A DNA stretch of 64,000 nt from Aporhodopirellula rubra (lineage in GTDB: Bacteria > Planctomycetota > Planctomycetia > Pirellulales > Pirellulaceae), in the NCBI RefSeq assembly GCF_014192335.1, contig NZ_JACHXU010000001.1, positions 62,001 through 126,000 of the forward strand, read 5' to 3'. How positions within the stretch are numbered: the stretch's first letter is position 1; each line of letters begins with the position of its first letter. The position numbers and the translations under genes were made by a program. The notes below the pieces were generated by a model. The model saw only the letters and a list, made by a program, of their open reading frames with translations. It ran no database searches and was not told the DNA's origin. Positions 9,806 through 17,955 of this stretch are shown piece after piece.

Positions 9806-10037
9806 GGGAAAGGAAGCGGTGAACCGACTGAAGCCAACTTCGCGTCTGAGGCCCGATTCGTCGGGTCCCCTCTCCATCGGTGAGATGGTCACGTACGTGA
9901 TATTGTCCCATCTCACCGATGGAGAGGGGACAATACCGGCGATTCGAGGAAGCGAATGCTTCTCGAATTTCAACCACGGCGGAACACCGCAGCAATTCAG
10001 GTCTTCGCGTCGTCGGAACGAATCCGCTTCCTTTCCC
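9806..10037 (-). ncRNA. msr-msd: Retron msr-msd noncoding RNA
   Basis: Read on the minus strand, the RNA starts with a1 (GGGAAAGGAAGCGG, 10037-10024) and ends with a2 (9819-9806), its perfect 14-nt complement. Inside a1/a2 the msr part has a small hairpin GCGG-TGTT-CCGC (9990-9979) and a longer one (9968-9942: 7 bp, one bulge, 4 bp, 4-nt loop). The msd part follows with a perfect 24-bp stem (9931-9908 pairing with 9888-9865) and a 19-nt loop. The G of AGC near the inner end of a1 is the natural candidate for the branching guanosine, by analogy with known retrons. Exact msr/msd boundaries and the DNA length cannot be fixed from sequence. The whole unit sits directly upstream of the RT, as in all classical retrons. 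Confidence 0.9.
9865..9931 (-). repeat. Perfect 24-bp inverted repeat forming the msd stem
   Basis: Arms 9865-9888 and 9908-9931 are perfectly complementary; the loop 9889-9907 contains the 12-nt palindrome TCACGTACGTGA. A second, competing repeat pairs TATTGTCCC (9901-9909) with GGGACAATA (9927-9935). Confidence 0.95.
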
Positions 10038-10139
10038 AAGTCTTGGTTGTCTTAAGGCATTTCCATCTTTGTTGTAGCCACCGTCGCCCGACGGTCGACC
10101 ACGTTCTGGCAACATCTTTTGAGAGTGCGCACTAAGATA

Positions 10140-11021
10140 TCAAATTTTGTTGAGCCGGTTGGTGTACCCGCTGAACTGCGTGACGCGGACCGCCTCGGCC
10201 CATGTTTGTACGAACGGTGAAGCCGCCTGCGATGCGACGCGTTCCATTTCACGTCGCCCCAACTCGGACGCCCACAACGATGCGTAGGGTGGCGTCGCAT
10301 CGTCGTCAATCAAGTCCCGCAAATCAGCATTGCCGGCCAAGCGAACTTTACGGGAACTGAATTCGAGTCCGGGGTGTTTGCCGAAACACGCTTTCATCAA
10401 ACACCACGCGTCCAGTAATTGAGCACCATCTTTGGGAAACGACTGCGGGTACCAACGCAACGCCTTGCCCATCGTTTTGACGAAATCGCTGGGAGTCTCT
10501 TTTGCGAACTCTCGTATCGATCTCCAGACGAACCGGCGAACGTATTGACGCGTCGCCAGCGAGAATAAACGTTTCTGATGCGTTGCTCCGCGAGCGAACC
10601 AGATTCGTCGTTCGCGTTGATCGTGACCGATCGGCAACACCGGCATGACGCGGTCGTATGGACGGTCCAATCGGACTCCGTCAACCCAACCACGCTGCAC
10701 GTAGTCCCAAACCCGGACGTGACGAAGATCGTGGACCACCAATTGATCCGCCATCACCATCGCCGCAGCGAGCACGCCGCCCCGGCGTTGTTCATCCGCC
10801 GCGACGATCAATCGCCTCACGACAACCTCATGCCCCGGTGAAGCGGGGATGCCGAGCAAGTATCGCTGTGCCTCTTCGGCCTCCCATTGCCGCCGACTGA
10901 GCACCCACTCGTCGACGACGTCCGCCAGCACTTCCGGCCGCGACTCCGCGATCAATTCCGGCACGAAACGCGGGTCTCGATCACGCAGGAGTTGCAGCAA
11001 TAAGCGAGCGTCATCATTCAT
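10140..11021 (-). CDS. Uncharacterised 293-aa protein upstream of the retron
   Basis: The product is soluble, helical and rich in Arg and Trp. It begins MNDDARLLLQLLRDRDPRFV. The central part reads RQYVRRFVWRSIREFAKETP, then QLLDAWCLMKACFGKHPGLEF, and later ASLWASELGRREMERVA. I cannot name it. The pattern x-W-R-x-hh-R-E-hA, then LLDxWxLMxxxF, then LW recalls a repeated region of large planctomycete and myxobacterial proteins of unknown function, from memory only. It is on the same strand as the retron, ending 102 bases before the ncRNA, so it could be its first gene or an older neighbour. A 6-bp hairpin (10080-10095) lies between them, without a T-run. Membership in the retron system is unproven. 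Confidence 0.6.
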   Translation of the reverse strand: MNDDARLLLQLLRDRDPRFVPELIAESRPEVLADVVDEWVLSRRQWEAEEAQRYLLGIPASPGHEVVVRRLIVAADEQRRGGVLAAAMVMADQLVVHDLRHVRVWDYVQRGWVDGVRLDRPYDRVMPVLPIGHDQRERRIWFARGATHQKRLFSLATRQYVRRFVWRSIREFAKETPSDFVKTMGKALRWYPQSFPKDGAQLLDAWCLMKACFGKHPGLEFSSRKVRLAGNADLRDLIDDDATPPYASLWASELGRREMERVASQAASPFVQTWAEAVRVTQFSGYTNRLNKI

Positions 11022-11347
11022 GTCGCGACGAATTCTTTGTGCCTTAGCGAACCCAACGTGTTGGCAAACCCATTCCTGTGACCGACAGTCTAGAGCATTC
11101 CTCGGATGGCGTTGTTCGGTCAGCTTGTCGAAAAAGCCTGCCTGTCAAAAAAGTCGTGAGCGTTCAACGTCTCGAGCCAACCGGTCTGGGAGGCACCGAG
11201 CCGTTTACATCGATACGCAAAAGACGATGTCGTTTGACAAGCGGACTTGATCCTGAGGCCCGTTCTCGCACGCTTGCGAAAAAAACAGGGAAAAGTTATT
11301 TTAACGCCCCGCCACCGGGCACTCGCTTTCGAGCGACCCCCAAAGCC
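11022..11347. other. intergenic region, retron-side gene to tRNA
   Basis: I see no gene. It should carry the promoter of the 293-aa gene (minus strand) and that of the tRNA (plus strand); the AT-rich stretch near 11283-11302 precedes the tRNA. Confidence 0.4.
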
Positions 11348-11421
11348 GGGCGATTAGCTCAGTTGGTTAGAGCGCTGCTTTCACACGGCAGAGGTCACAG
11401 ATTCGAGTTCTGTATCGCCCA
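11348..11421 (+). tRNA. tRNA-Val (anticodon CAC)
   Basis: The 74-nt cloverleaf is complete: acceptor GGGCGAT pairs with ATCGCCC, the D stem is GCTC/GAGC, and the anticodon stem CTGCT/GGCAG encloses the loop TTCACAC with anticodon CAC, reading GUG. The T arm is ACAGA-TTCGAGT-TCTGT and the discriminator is A. The CCA end is not encoded. The antisense strand carries the end of an integrase-like reading frame, which suggests use as an integration site. Confidence 0.95.
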
Positions 11422-11632
11422 TCGTTAGAAACCCCAGGAAACCAAATGTTTTCTGGGGTTTTTTCGTTGTTGGAGGCCGTTGAGACGGGCTGGTCAGAAG
11501 GTGACTCAGACGGCCTGTTTGGACTGTGTTCGGGGCAACAGTTGGGGCAACGCGAATCTGAGACGCTTCCGATGGAGGTTGGATCGTTAGTTCTGGAAGG
11601 AGTTCGACTGCGGCGGACGTTTCGAGTAAAGA
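11381..11632 (-). pseudogene. Probable tyrosine-integrase C-terminal remnant ending in the tRNA
   Basis: The frame reads ETSAAVELLPELTIQPPSE, then RVAPTVAPNTVQTG, and ends MGDTELESVTSAV inside the antisense tRNA. This low-complexity tail resembles the C-termini of planctomycete phage-type integrases, and GDTxLExVTS-like ends are common in frames overlapping an antisense tRNA. No catalytic domain remains; upstream the frame joins unrelated restriction-subunit sequence. Identification is tentative and based on remembered sequences. Confidence 0.35.
11429..11466 (+). terminator. Rho-independent terminator after tRNA-Val
   Basis: AACCCCAG near 11430 pairs with CTGGGGTT ending at 11460, with extra A-T pairs toward the loop, followed by a T-run (11459-11464). 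It lies directly downstream of the tRNA. Confidence 0.8.
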
Positions 11633-11765
11633 ACAAGCCAGTCGAGTCTTCGTAAGTTGGTGTTCCATGGAGGCCATCACCGATTCGGTTTGAGAGCCAA
11701 AAGAGCTTTTGAACATCTCAATGCTCCGGCACTTCGCCCAACCACTCGATGCCGGAATCTCGCAT
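11633..11765 (-). pseudogene. hsdS: Type I restriction specificity subunit (HsdS) 5' remnant
   Basis: Starting from ATG 11765 the frame reads MRDSGIEWLGEVPEH, a stop, then DVQKLFWLSNRIGDGLHGTP and TYEDSTGLFF. DSGIEWLGEVPEHW is the hallmark N-terminus of HsdS subunits, and RIGDGLHGTP fits the first target-recognition domain. The expected Trp codon TGG is TGA (11718-11720). After about 45 codons the similarity stops and an integrase-like tail begins in another frame. Only a fragment is present; no HsdM or HsdR gene lies nearby. Confidence 0.65.
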
Positions 11766-11864
11766 GGGGGCCGAGGCAATTACGCTGACGCCGCGTTGTC
11801 GTTCGCGGCCATGGTCCCTATGGCTGGTTCATCAGCCACGGTAGCGAAGTGAGGTACCCATACG

Positions 11865-12311
11865 ATGCGATATCATGCTCACTACCACACGAGCGGTCTT
11901 GGGCATGTTTACCAACAACGATACAAAAGCTTTCCGATCCAAGATGACGATCACTTCATCGTTGCCTGCCGTTATGTCGAACGCAATGCGTTGCGAGCGG
12001 GCTTGGTCAAGCGGGCGGAGAACTGGCGTTGGGGATCGTTGTGGCGTTGGTTGCAGGGATCAGACCCCAACCCGAAACTACTTTCACCTTGGCCGATACC
12101 GAGACAGCCACGATGGGTACAGCGAGTCAACGAGCCTCTCGACCATCGCGAACTCAATGCTGTGCAATTGTCAGCCCAGCGTGGACGTCCGTTCGGTGAG
12201 GAAGGATGGGTGGAAACCATCGCCCGAAGACTCAACCTGGAGTCCACCATGTGACCGAGAGGTAGGCAAAAAGTGCGAGCCGAGCAGCCGTAGCAGATCA
12301 AAGAGGCCTGA
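11865..12311 (+). pseudogene. REP-associated tyrosine transposase (Y1/IS200-like), N-terminally truncated
   Basis: The frame starts RYHAHYHTSGLGHVYQQRYK and continues with FIVACRYVERNALRAGLV and ENWRWGSLWRWLQ, the conserved C-terminal half of RAYT transposases. The N-terminal half is absent, including the HUH metal site, so the protein cannot be active. After residue 129 a TGA (12252-12254) stands where the family usually has Arg; the tail then continues PRGRQKVRAEQP and meets a second stop. It belongs to the cluster of mobile-element debris next to the tRNA. Confidence 0.75.
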
Positions 12312-13151
12312 CCCATTTGGCTTCATCCCCAGCGGTAAAGCGGGTTCGTTCCGGAGATCCCCGGACGCTAAACAATCGAATTCACTGAGTGTCCATCGAG
12401 CAGCATGGCAACTGGATCGCGTTTGGATTCGTCCCTATAAGTACGGTGTTTAGGTTTGACTGAAGGCTTGGTCGTTTGTGGCATCTGAGTTTACTTGATT
12501 TTCTTTCACTTTAAGGGCTCACGTGGCTCCCAAAAACCAGGCCACCTCAGACGACTCCGAACGCCGTTTGGAGTTTCGCGATGTCGCGATCCCAAAGTGC
12601 CCAGCCCGGTTGCCAGTACCTCGTCTGCATTCCGGCTGAGGTCCGGGTGGGACGGCAGACTTTCTATCGAGGCAGGCACGGTCACCGGAACGCGAGGTCC
12701 GGGATAGCTCGTTGTCGGCTGAGTACAACGCGAATATCCAGGCAGGTCGAATCATCGAATACAGGTTGTCGCGTGAGTTGATCGGACTTGAGCAGGTCGT
12801 TGCATTGCGATCGTTGCTTGCGCTCAGGCCTGCTGATGGTGGGTGTGGTTGCTAGTCGGAATTGCTAGGCGGCCCGGAACGGCGTGAGGCGTCCGGTGGC
12901 GAGACGCAAGGCCTTTCCTTCCCCAAGTTTGCTTGAATTGTGGGTTGTTGCGTTACTTCGATTGGCTGTTTCTCGTCGCCAAAAGGTGTTCCTTAAGGCG
13001 GCTAAAGGCCTTGGGGAATTTTTTGAATTTTTCCCTGTTTAGAAAGTCACCGTCTGCCGCATCTAATCCGCCGAATGGAGAGCGTGGCAGGGTCACTGAC
13101 CAGTTTTTCATTCCTTTCTTTTCCCTAGTCAAACAATCTTTGGATACGCGA
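12312..13151. other. intergenic region without a recognisable gene
   Basis: Short open frames exist on both strands (for example around 12495-12781), but none has a recognisable motif, ribosome site or consistent frame. It probably holds further decayed sequence. The last part should contain the promoter of the first DUF1559 gene. Confidence 0.4.
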
Positions 13152-14369
13152 ATGAACAAACGTCAAAATGATGGCTTCACCCTAGTTGAGTTATTAGTGG
13201 TCATTGCCATCATCGGGGTCCTCGTTGGCTTGTTGCTGCCGGCTGTTCAGGCGGCTCGAGAAGCTGCACGCCGAATGAGCTGCAGTAACAACTTCAAACA
13301 AATCGGGTTGGCGGTCCACAACTACCACAGTGCCTATAATAAAAACAACAAGTATATGGGTGGGACGTACCAACTGAATTCGGGTAACAGCAGTGCTGGC
13401 CCGACGGCGAATAACCTCAATTGGCTGAGCCATTGGCCGGGACTCTTGCCGTTTATGGAGCAGCAAGCGGTTTGGGAGCAGTACGCGAACCCCTATCAAG
13501 CGACGGGAGGCACGATCCCGCCTATGGGGCCAATGGTTGATCTTTCATTGACCAATCACACATCCATCGGAAACTACGACCCCTTCTTAACTAACGTCCC
13601 CACGTTGCGGTGCCCGAGTGATCCGGGGGTGGGGCTGCCAGCTCAAGGACGCACCAACTACGCGGCTTGTCTTGGAGACTCCTATATGCTGGGAGACGGC
13701 AGCGCGATCGGGCGAGACGGGGTCGAAAGCAGCGGTGTTGCTAATTTGAGGAAATGGCAGCGAGGTTTCTATGTAGCACGTGTCGAGACCGGTTTTCGAG
13801 ACATTCTCGACGGTTTGTCGAATACGATTTGCATGGGCGAAATAATCACGGATCTGGGTGACCAGGATAAACGGTCGCACTTCGCAGGGAACAATGCCGG
13901 ACCTGCCAGTAGGCGAAACGGAGCTAACCTTAACACTGCTCAAACGGGCGGTTTGAGGTCGACATGGTGCCGGCAGGCGGTTGACGCTACTCGTCCACTT
14001 TTTTGGAATTTTAGTGGAGGGACCGTTACCAGTTTCGGCGGCGGCGAGATCAACCGAGGCATGAAATACGCAGCAGGGCTTCCAAGCTACACCGCGTTCA
14101 CAACTATCCTGCCACCGAATACAGAGGTCTGTCTCTCCCAGGGCAGGCTGGGTGCGGGGGTGCTGTCTGCATCGAGCCGTCACCAAGGTGGTGCTCATGT
14201 TTTGATGGGCGATGGAGCGGTCAAGTTTATTACTGATTCCATCGAAGCCGGTGATTCATTGTCCGTCGTTGCCGGGGACGGACTGGCCGACGGTAGTGCC
14301 AGCCCCTTCGGTCTTTGGGGAGCACTTGGGACAAGGGCTTCAAGAGAAATCATCAACGCGGATTTCTAA
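13152..14369 (+). CDS. DUF1559 pseudopilin-like protein 1
   Basis: The 405-aa protein begins MNKRQNDG followed by [18 protein letters not shown], a type IV pilin/type II secretion pseudopilin signal: cleavage after Gly, Phe at +1, Glu at +5, then a long hydrophobic helix. The helix leads into [18 protein letters not shown], the signature of planctomycete DUF1559 proteins. The C-terminal motif [19 protein letters not shown] is the H-x9-DG motif of the family. Such proteins are abundant in planctomycetes and probably form surface or periplasmic assemblies; their exact role is unknown. A longer frame to 12933 exists, but the pilin-like leader fixes the start at 13152. A hairpin and a 59-aa lipoprotein gene follow. 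Confidence 0.92.
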   Translation: MNKRQNDGFTLVELLVVIAIIGVLVGLLLPAVQAAREAARRMSCSNNFKQIGLAVHNYHSAYNKNNKYMGGTYQLNSGNSSAGPTANNLNWLSHWPGLLPFMEQQAVWEQYANPYQATGGTIPPMGPMVDLSLTNHTSIGNYDPFLTNVPTLRCPSDPGVGLPAQGRTNYAACLGDSYMLGDGSAIGRDGVESSGVANLRKWQRGFYVARVETGFRDILDGLSNTICMGEIITDLGDQDKRSHFAGNNAGPASRRNGANLNTAQTGGLRSTWCRQAVDATRPLFWNFSGGTVTSFGGGEINRGMKYAAGLPSYTAFTTILPPNTEVCLSQGRLGAGVLSASSRHQGGAHVLMGDGAVKFITDSIEAGDSLSVVAGDGLADGSASPFGLWGALGTRASREIINADF

Positions 14370-14411
14370 GGCTACTCTTGGGTCCGCCGTCCTTCCCTGT
14401 CACAGCTACAT

Positions 14412-14438
14412 GCCTCGTTCGCCGGAAACCTACGAGGC
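14412..14438 (+). other. Hairpin between DUF1559 gene and lipoprotein gene
   Basis: GCCTCGT (14412-14418) pairs with ACGAGGC (14432-14438) across a 13-nt loop. No T-run follows, so it may be a stability or attenuation element rather than a full terminator. A comparable hairpin follows two other DUF1559 genes here. Confidence 0.5.
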
Positions 14439-14493
14439 GTGCTGGCTGGATACAACGTTTCTTCTGCACTCAATCCTCACCCTGTAGGTAATC

Positions 14494-14673
14494 ATGAAAT
14501 CTTTGGCCTCTGTTCTATTTGCCATCGCACTCTTCACCGTAGTAGGATGCGGTGGGAATTCGAAGCCGCCGACTCCAGACGAAATCACCAACTTCCTGGA
14601 AGATAATCCCGAGGTTGTCGATGCAACTGCTCGTGCCAATGCAGCAGAAAAATTTCAAGACGACCGATTTTAG
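14494..14673 (+). CDS. Small lipoprotein, 59 aa
   Basis: It begins MKSLASVLFAIALFTVVGC, a lipoprotein signal with the lipobox VVGC giving Cys at residue 19. The mature peptide is only ~41 residues: GGNSKPPTPDE, then an acidic helix ITNFLEDNPEVVDATARANA. AGG lies upstream of the ATG. It follows the DUF1559 gene by 124 bases, and similar tiny lipoproteins follow other DUF1559 genes in this window, which suggests a working pair. No function is known to me. Confidence 0.75.
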   Translation: MKSLASVLFAIALFTVVGCGGNSKPPTPDEITNFLEDNPEVVDATARANAAEKFQDDRF

Positions 14674-14820
14674 TAAGTTGTTAGCCGCGAACTCCGCAGG
14701 ATGAAAAGCATCCGCTGGCGTCCACTTTCACATACGACAGTAAGCGGGACGCCAGCGAGGATGCCAAGCATTACCCAGTAGTAACTCACCGCGTCCGGTA
14801 ACGTGCTGATACAAAGCAAT

Positions 14821-15981
14821 GATGGTGGCTGTGGTTTTTACCACGAAATGGACGAACGACACGAAAGCGGTGGGTGGGTTTCTTTCGTATGGTTTGCGTG
14901 TTTCGTGGTTTCTGATCGCTGTTGCTTTGCTAGCGGCAGGGTGCGAGCTGTCCGTTGCCACGTGGGTAAAAGCGTATCGTCATAGAAGGTGCTTGCCGAT
15001 GTCCTTGCTCCGTGTGATAGCCGTCGCGGAAGTGATGGTCGGTGTTTTTTCTACCACGAAATGAACGAAAGACTCGAAAGTGGTGGGTGGGTTTCCTTTC
15101 GTTTTGTTCGCGTGTTTCGTGGTTTCTGATCGCTGTTGCTTTGCTAGCGGCAGGGTGCGAGCTGTCCGTTGCCACGTGGGTAAAAGCGTGTCGTCATAGA
15201 AGGTGCTTGCCGATGTCCTTGCTCCGTGTGATAGCCGTCGCGGAAGTGATGGTCGGTGTTTTTTCTACCACGAAATGGACGAACGACACGAAAGCGGTGG
15301 GTGGGTTTCCTTTCGTTTTGTTCGCGTGTTTCGCGGTTGCTGATCGCTGTTGCTTTGCTAGCGGCAGGGTGCGAGCTGTCCGTTGCCACGTGGGTAAAAG
15401 CGTATCGTCATAGAAGGTGCTTGCCGATGTCCTTGCTCCGTGTGATAGCCGTCGCGGAAGTGATGGTCGGTGTTTTTTCTACCACGAAATGAACGAAAGA
15501 CTCGAAAGTGGTGGGTGGGTTTCCTTTCGTTTTGTTCGCGTGTTTCGTGGTTGCTGATCGCTGTTGCTTTGCTAGCGGCAGGGTGCGAGCTGTCCGTTGC
15601 CACGTGGGTAAAAGCGTGTCGTCATAGAAGGTGCTTGCCGATGTCCTTGCTCCGTGTGATAGCCGTCGCGGAAGTGATGGTCGGTGTTTTTTCTACCACG
15701 AAATGGACGAACGACACGAAAGCGGTGGGTGGGTTTCCTTTCGTTTTGTTCGCGTGTTTCGCGGTTGCTGATCGCTGTTGCTTTGCTAGCGGCAGGGTGC
15801 GACCTGTCCGGTGTCACGTGGGAAAGTGCGTGTAGGCGAAGAAGGTGCTTGCCGATGTCCTTCCTCCGTGGAATAGCCTTCGCGGAAGTGATGGTGGGTG
15901 TGTTTTTTTACCGCGAAATGAACGAAAGACACGAAAGTGGCGGGTGGGTTTCCTTTCGTTTGGTTCGCGTGTTTCGTGGTT
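14821..15981. repeat. Tandem array of a ~214-bp repeat, six copies
   Basis: Copies are marked by the ACCACGAAATG box (ACCGCGAAATG in the last copy) at 14840, 15053, 15267, 15481, 15695 and 15910, so the period is 213-215 bases. Two variants alternate strictly: GAAATGGACGAACGAC and GAAATGAACGAAAGAC, so the array is really a ~428-bp dimer repeated three times. Within each unit ACCACGAAA and CGAAAG are inverted as CTTTCG and TTTCGTGGT about 40 bases later, giving an imperfect ~28-bp hairpin. Each unit has open frames on both strands, one resembling a signal peptide, but they carry no consistent start or ribosome site. The first and last copies are diverged. Confidence 0.9.
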
Positions 15982-16065
15982 GCTAATCGCTAATCGCTAA
16001 TCGCTAATCGCTAATTGCTAATCGCTAACCGCTAACCGCTAACCGCTAACCGCTAACCGCTAACC
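15982..16065. repeat. Heptanucleotide microsatellite, 12 units
   Basis: Six units of GCTAATC (one GCTAATT) are followed directly by six units of GCTAACC. The array starts where the last 214-bp repeat's GTGGTTGCTGATCGCTG would continue, so it probably grew from that repeat's own sequence. Confidence 0.95.
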
Positions 16066-16501
16066 GTCCGGTATCGCGTCGGGAAAAAGTGTGTCGCCGT
16101 AGATGGCGTTGGTCCCTTTTCCTTCCTAGCGGATGATCGAGCACGCGTGCAGTTGCGTTGGTCGATGCCGGTGAATTGACTGTGGGGATACAGACTGCCG
16201 GAGATGGACGCGTGTTTACTTCAGGGGCGTTGCGACCCGTGTGGATCGATGTTCATAGGTGGCCAAGGACGCCGTGAACGGGCGGGCCGCGAGTCTTGGC
16301 GGCTGATTCTGCCCAAAAATAAGATCGTCGGGGCTCTCGATTTCCAGTCTCGAGGCAACTTTCAGTGACTGAATGCGAGAATTACGCAAAAAACTTTTTT
16401 GTTGTGTAAAGATTCGTGCCCTTCGCTTCGCTTAACGGGTGTGGGGAGAAATGTCGTCCACCCGTTCCGAATCGGTTCTGTTCATCATTGGAGTTAAATA
16501 C
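16066..16501. other. intergenic region upstream of DUF1559 gene 2
   Basis: I find no gene here. It should hold the promoter of the DUF1559 gene at 16502. Confidence 0.4.
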
Positions 16502-17746
16502 ATGTCTCATTTCAATCGTTCCCCACACAATTCGCGGGGGTTCACCCTCGTCGAGTTGCTCGTTGTGATCGCCATCATCGGCGTGCTCGTTGGGCTGTTG
16601 CTCCCCGCGGTTCAGGCCGCGCGCGAGGCAGCACGTCGGATGAGCTGCAGCAACAACTTCAAGCAAATGGGCCTGGGGCTGCACAACTACCACAGCGCAT
16701 TCAATCAGCTCCCGATTCACGGTACCGGGCCGATCAACGAAGCACACAGGGCTCTTGGTGGGTCTGCTGCCCGCTGGAACAAGGACCCAGCACATCAATA
16801 TAGCCGAATCGGTGCATTGGTCGGGTTGCTTCCGTTCATGGAGCAACAGGCCATTTGGGAGCGGGTCAGTAATCCACTGGTCGTTGGGACGACCCAATTT
16901 ACAGAATTCGGAACCGTTCCCTACACGGAAATGCAAGGGACGACGACCCAGTTCACAAGCGATGGAGTTTCTTACGACCCGTGGTTCACCGAAATCAACA
17001 CGTATCGCTGCCCCAGCGATCCTGGAGTCGGCCTCCCCGCAGGAGGACGGACGAATTACGGAGTTTGTATCGGTGATTCAATCTCGCTAAATCTCGGCGC
17101 GGGGATGTTCAACGACAGCAATCTCATCAGGACCGATAGCACCAGCGTGGCAAATTTCCGAGCTTCCGATCGCGGTGTCTTTGATGTGTACGACATAAAC
17201 AGGTTTCGAGATATTCTCGACGGATTGTCAAACACCATCGCGATGGGAGAGATGAACACTGACCTTGGGGACAGTCACATCACAACGGAAGTGAGAGGTG
17301 GCGGAACGAATGTTCAAAACAGGCCAGACCGATGCCAGCCCCAGATTGATCCCAATCGCCCACAGTTTTGGTCGACCACGGTCAGCCACTCCTTTACTCC
17401 ACTCGCATCGCGTGGAGCATGCTGGGCAGCAACAGCGCCTGGATTCACCATCGTCAATACCGTCCTTCCGCCAAACCGTGAATACTGTAACGACGCCAAC
17501 CAAGACTTCGTTTCCGCCAACGGAACGTTGACGGTCAGTAGCCGTCACCAAGGCGGGGCTCATGTGTTGATGGCGGACGGTGCTGTCAAATTCATCACTG
17601 ATTCCATTGAAGCTGGGAACAGTTCAGCGGCCGATGTTCGCAACGGCGGCACTGGTGCGTCGGCCCCTGGTTCGCAGAGCCCGTACGGTCTTTGGGGAGC
17701 ACTGGGGACTCGGGCAGCCAAGGAAGTGATTGATCAAGAGTTCTAA
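16502..17746 (+). CDS. DUF1559 pseudopilin-like protein 2
   Basis: The 414-aa protein has the leader [13 protein letters not shown] followed by [14 protein letters not shown] and the family run [18 protein letters not shown]. The central [20 protein letters not shown] and [11 protein letters not shown] segments and the C-terminal H-x9-DG ([19 protein letters not shown]) are all intact. GGAG about 9 bases before ATG 16502 supports this start over the longer open frame. It is likely exported and processed by a prepilin peptidase. The gene pair it forms with the lipoprotein at 17956 sits between two arrays of the same repeat, as if the segment had been moved or duplicated with them. Confidence 0.92.
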   Translation: MSHFNRSPHNSRGFTLVELLVVIAIIGVLVGLLLPAVQAAREAARRMSCSNNFKQMGLGLHNYHSAFNQLPIHGTGPINEAHRALGGSAARWNKDPAHQYSRIGALVGLLPFMEQQAIWERVSNPLVVGTTQFTEFGTVPYTEMQGTTTQFTSDGVSYDPWFTEINTYRCPSDPGVGLPAGGRTNYGVCIGDSISLNLGAGMFNDSNLIRTDSTSVANFRASDRGVFDVYDINRFRDILDGLSNTIAMGEMNTDLGDSHITTEVRGGGTNVQNRPDRCQPQIDPNRPQFWSTTVSHSFTPLASRGACWAATAPGFTIVNTVLPPNREYCNDANQDFVSANGTLTVSSRHQGGAHVLMADGAVKFITDSIEAGNSSAADVRNGGTGASAPGSQSPYGLWGALGTRAAKEVIDQEF

Positions 17747-17749
17747 TGC

Positions 17750-17773
17750 GCCTGCTTCTCTAGATAAGCAGGC
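17750..17773 (+). other. Strong hairpin right after DUF1559 gene 2
   Basis: GCCTGCTT (17750-17757) pairs perfectly with AAGCAGGC (17766-17773), with an 8-nt loop. No T-run follows. It lies four bases after the stop codon, in the same relative place as other hairpins after DUF1559 genes. Confidence 0.6.
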
Positions 17774-17955
17774 CGGCGCATGCCCGATGGGCGCATGCTG
17801 AGCAATCGGAGGCACACCCATGGCCATTTTTTGATGGCGTGGTTGTGCTTCGCTCTTTGCCAAACATGGTGTCCGCCAGAACTGATTCAGCCCCTGACGC
17901 GAAAACAAGCGTCTTCAACTATTCAAACCGTTTCGATAGCGAAAGTTGTCCCAAG

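Noticed and set aside
10050-10139. Promoter for the retron ncRNA
   Set aside because: TTGCCA and TACAAC or TAAGAC boxes occur, but their spacing does not fit a standard promoter, so none is called.
12495-12781. Short frames on both strands after the RAYT remnant
   Set aside because: I recognised no family and saw no coherent frame; most likely decayed sequence.
14803-15986. Series of near-identical 60-123-codon frames with a lipoprotein-like segment
   Set aside because: They are products of the 214-bp repeat reading through on both strands, with variable ends and no ribosome sites; the LLAAGC match is coincidental.
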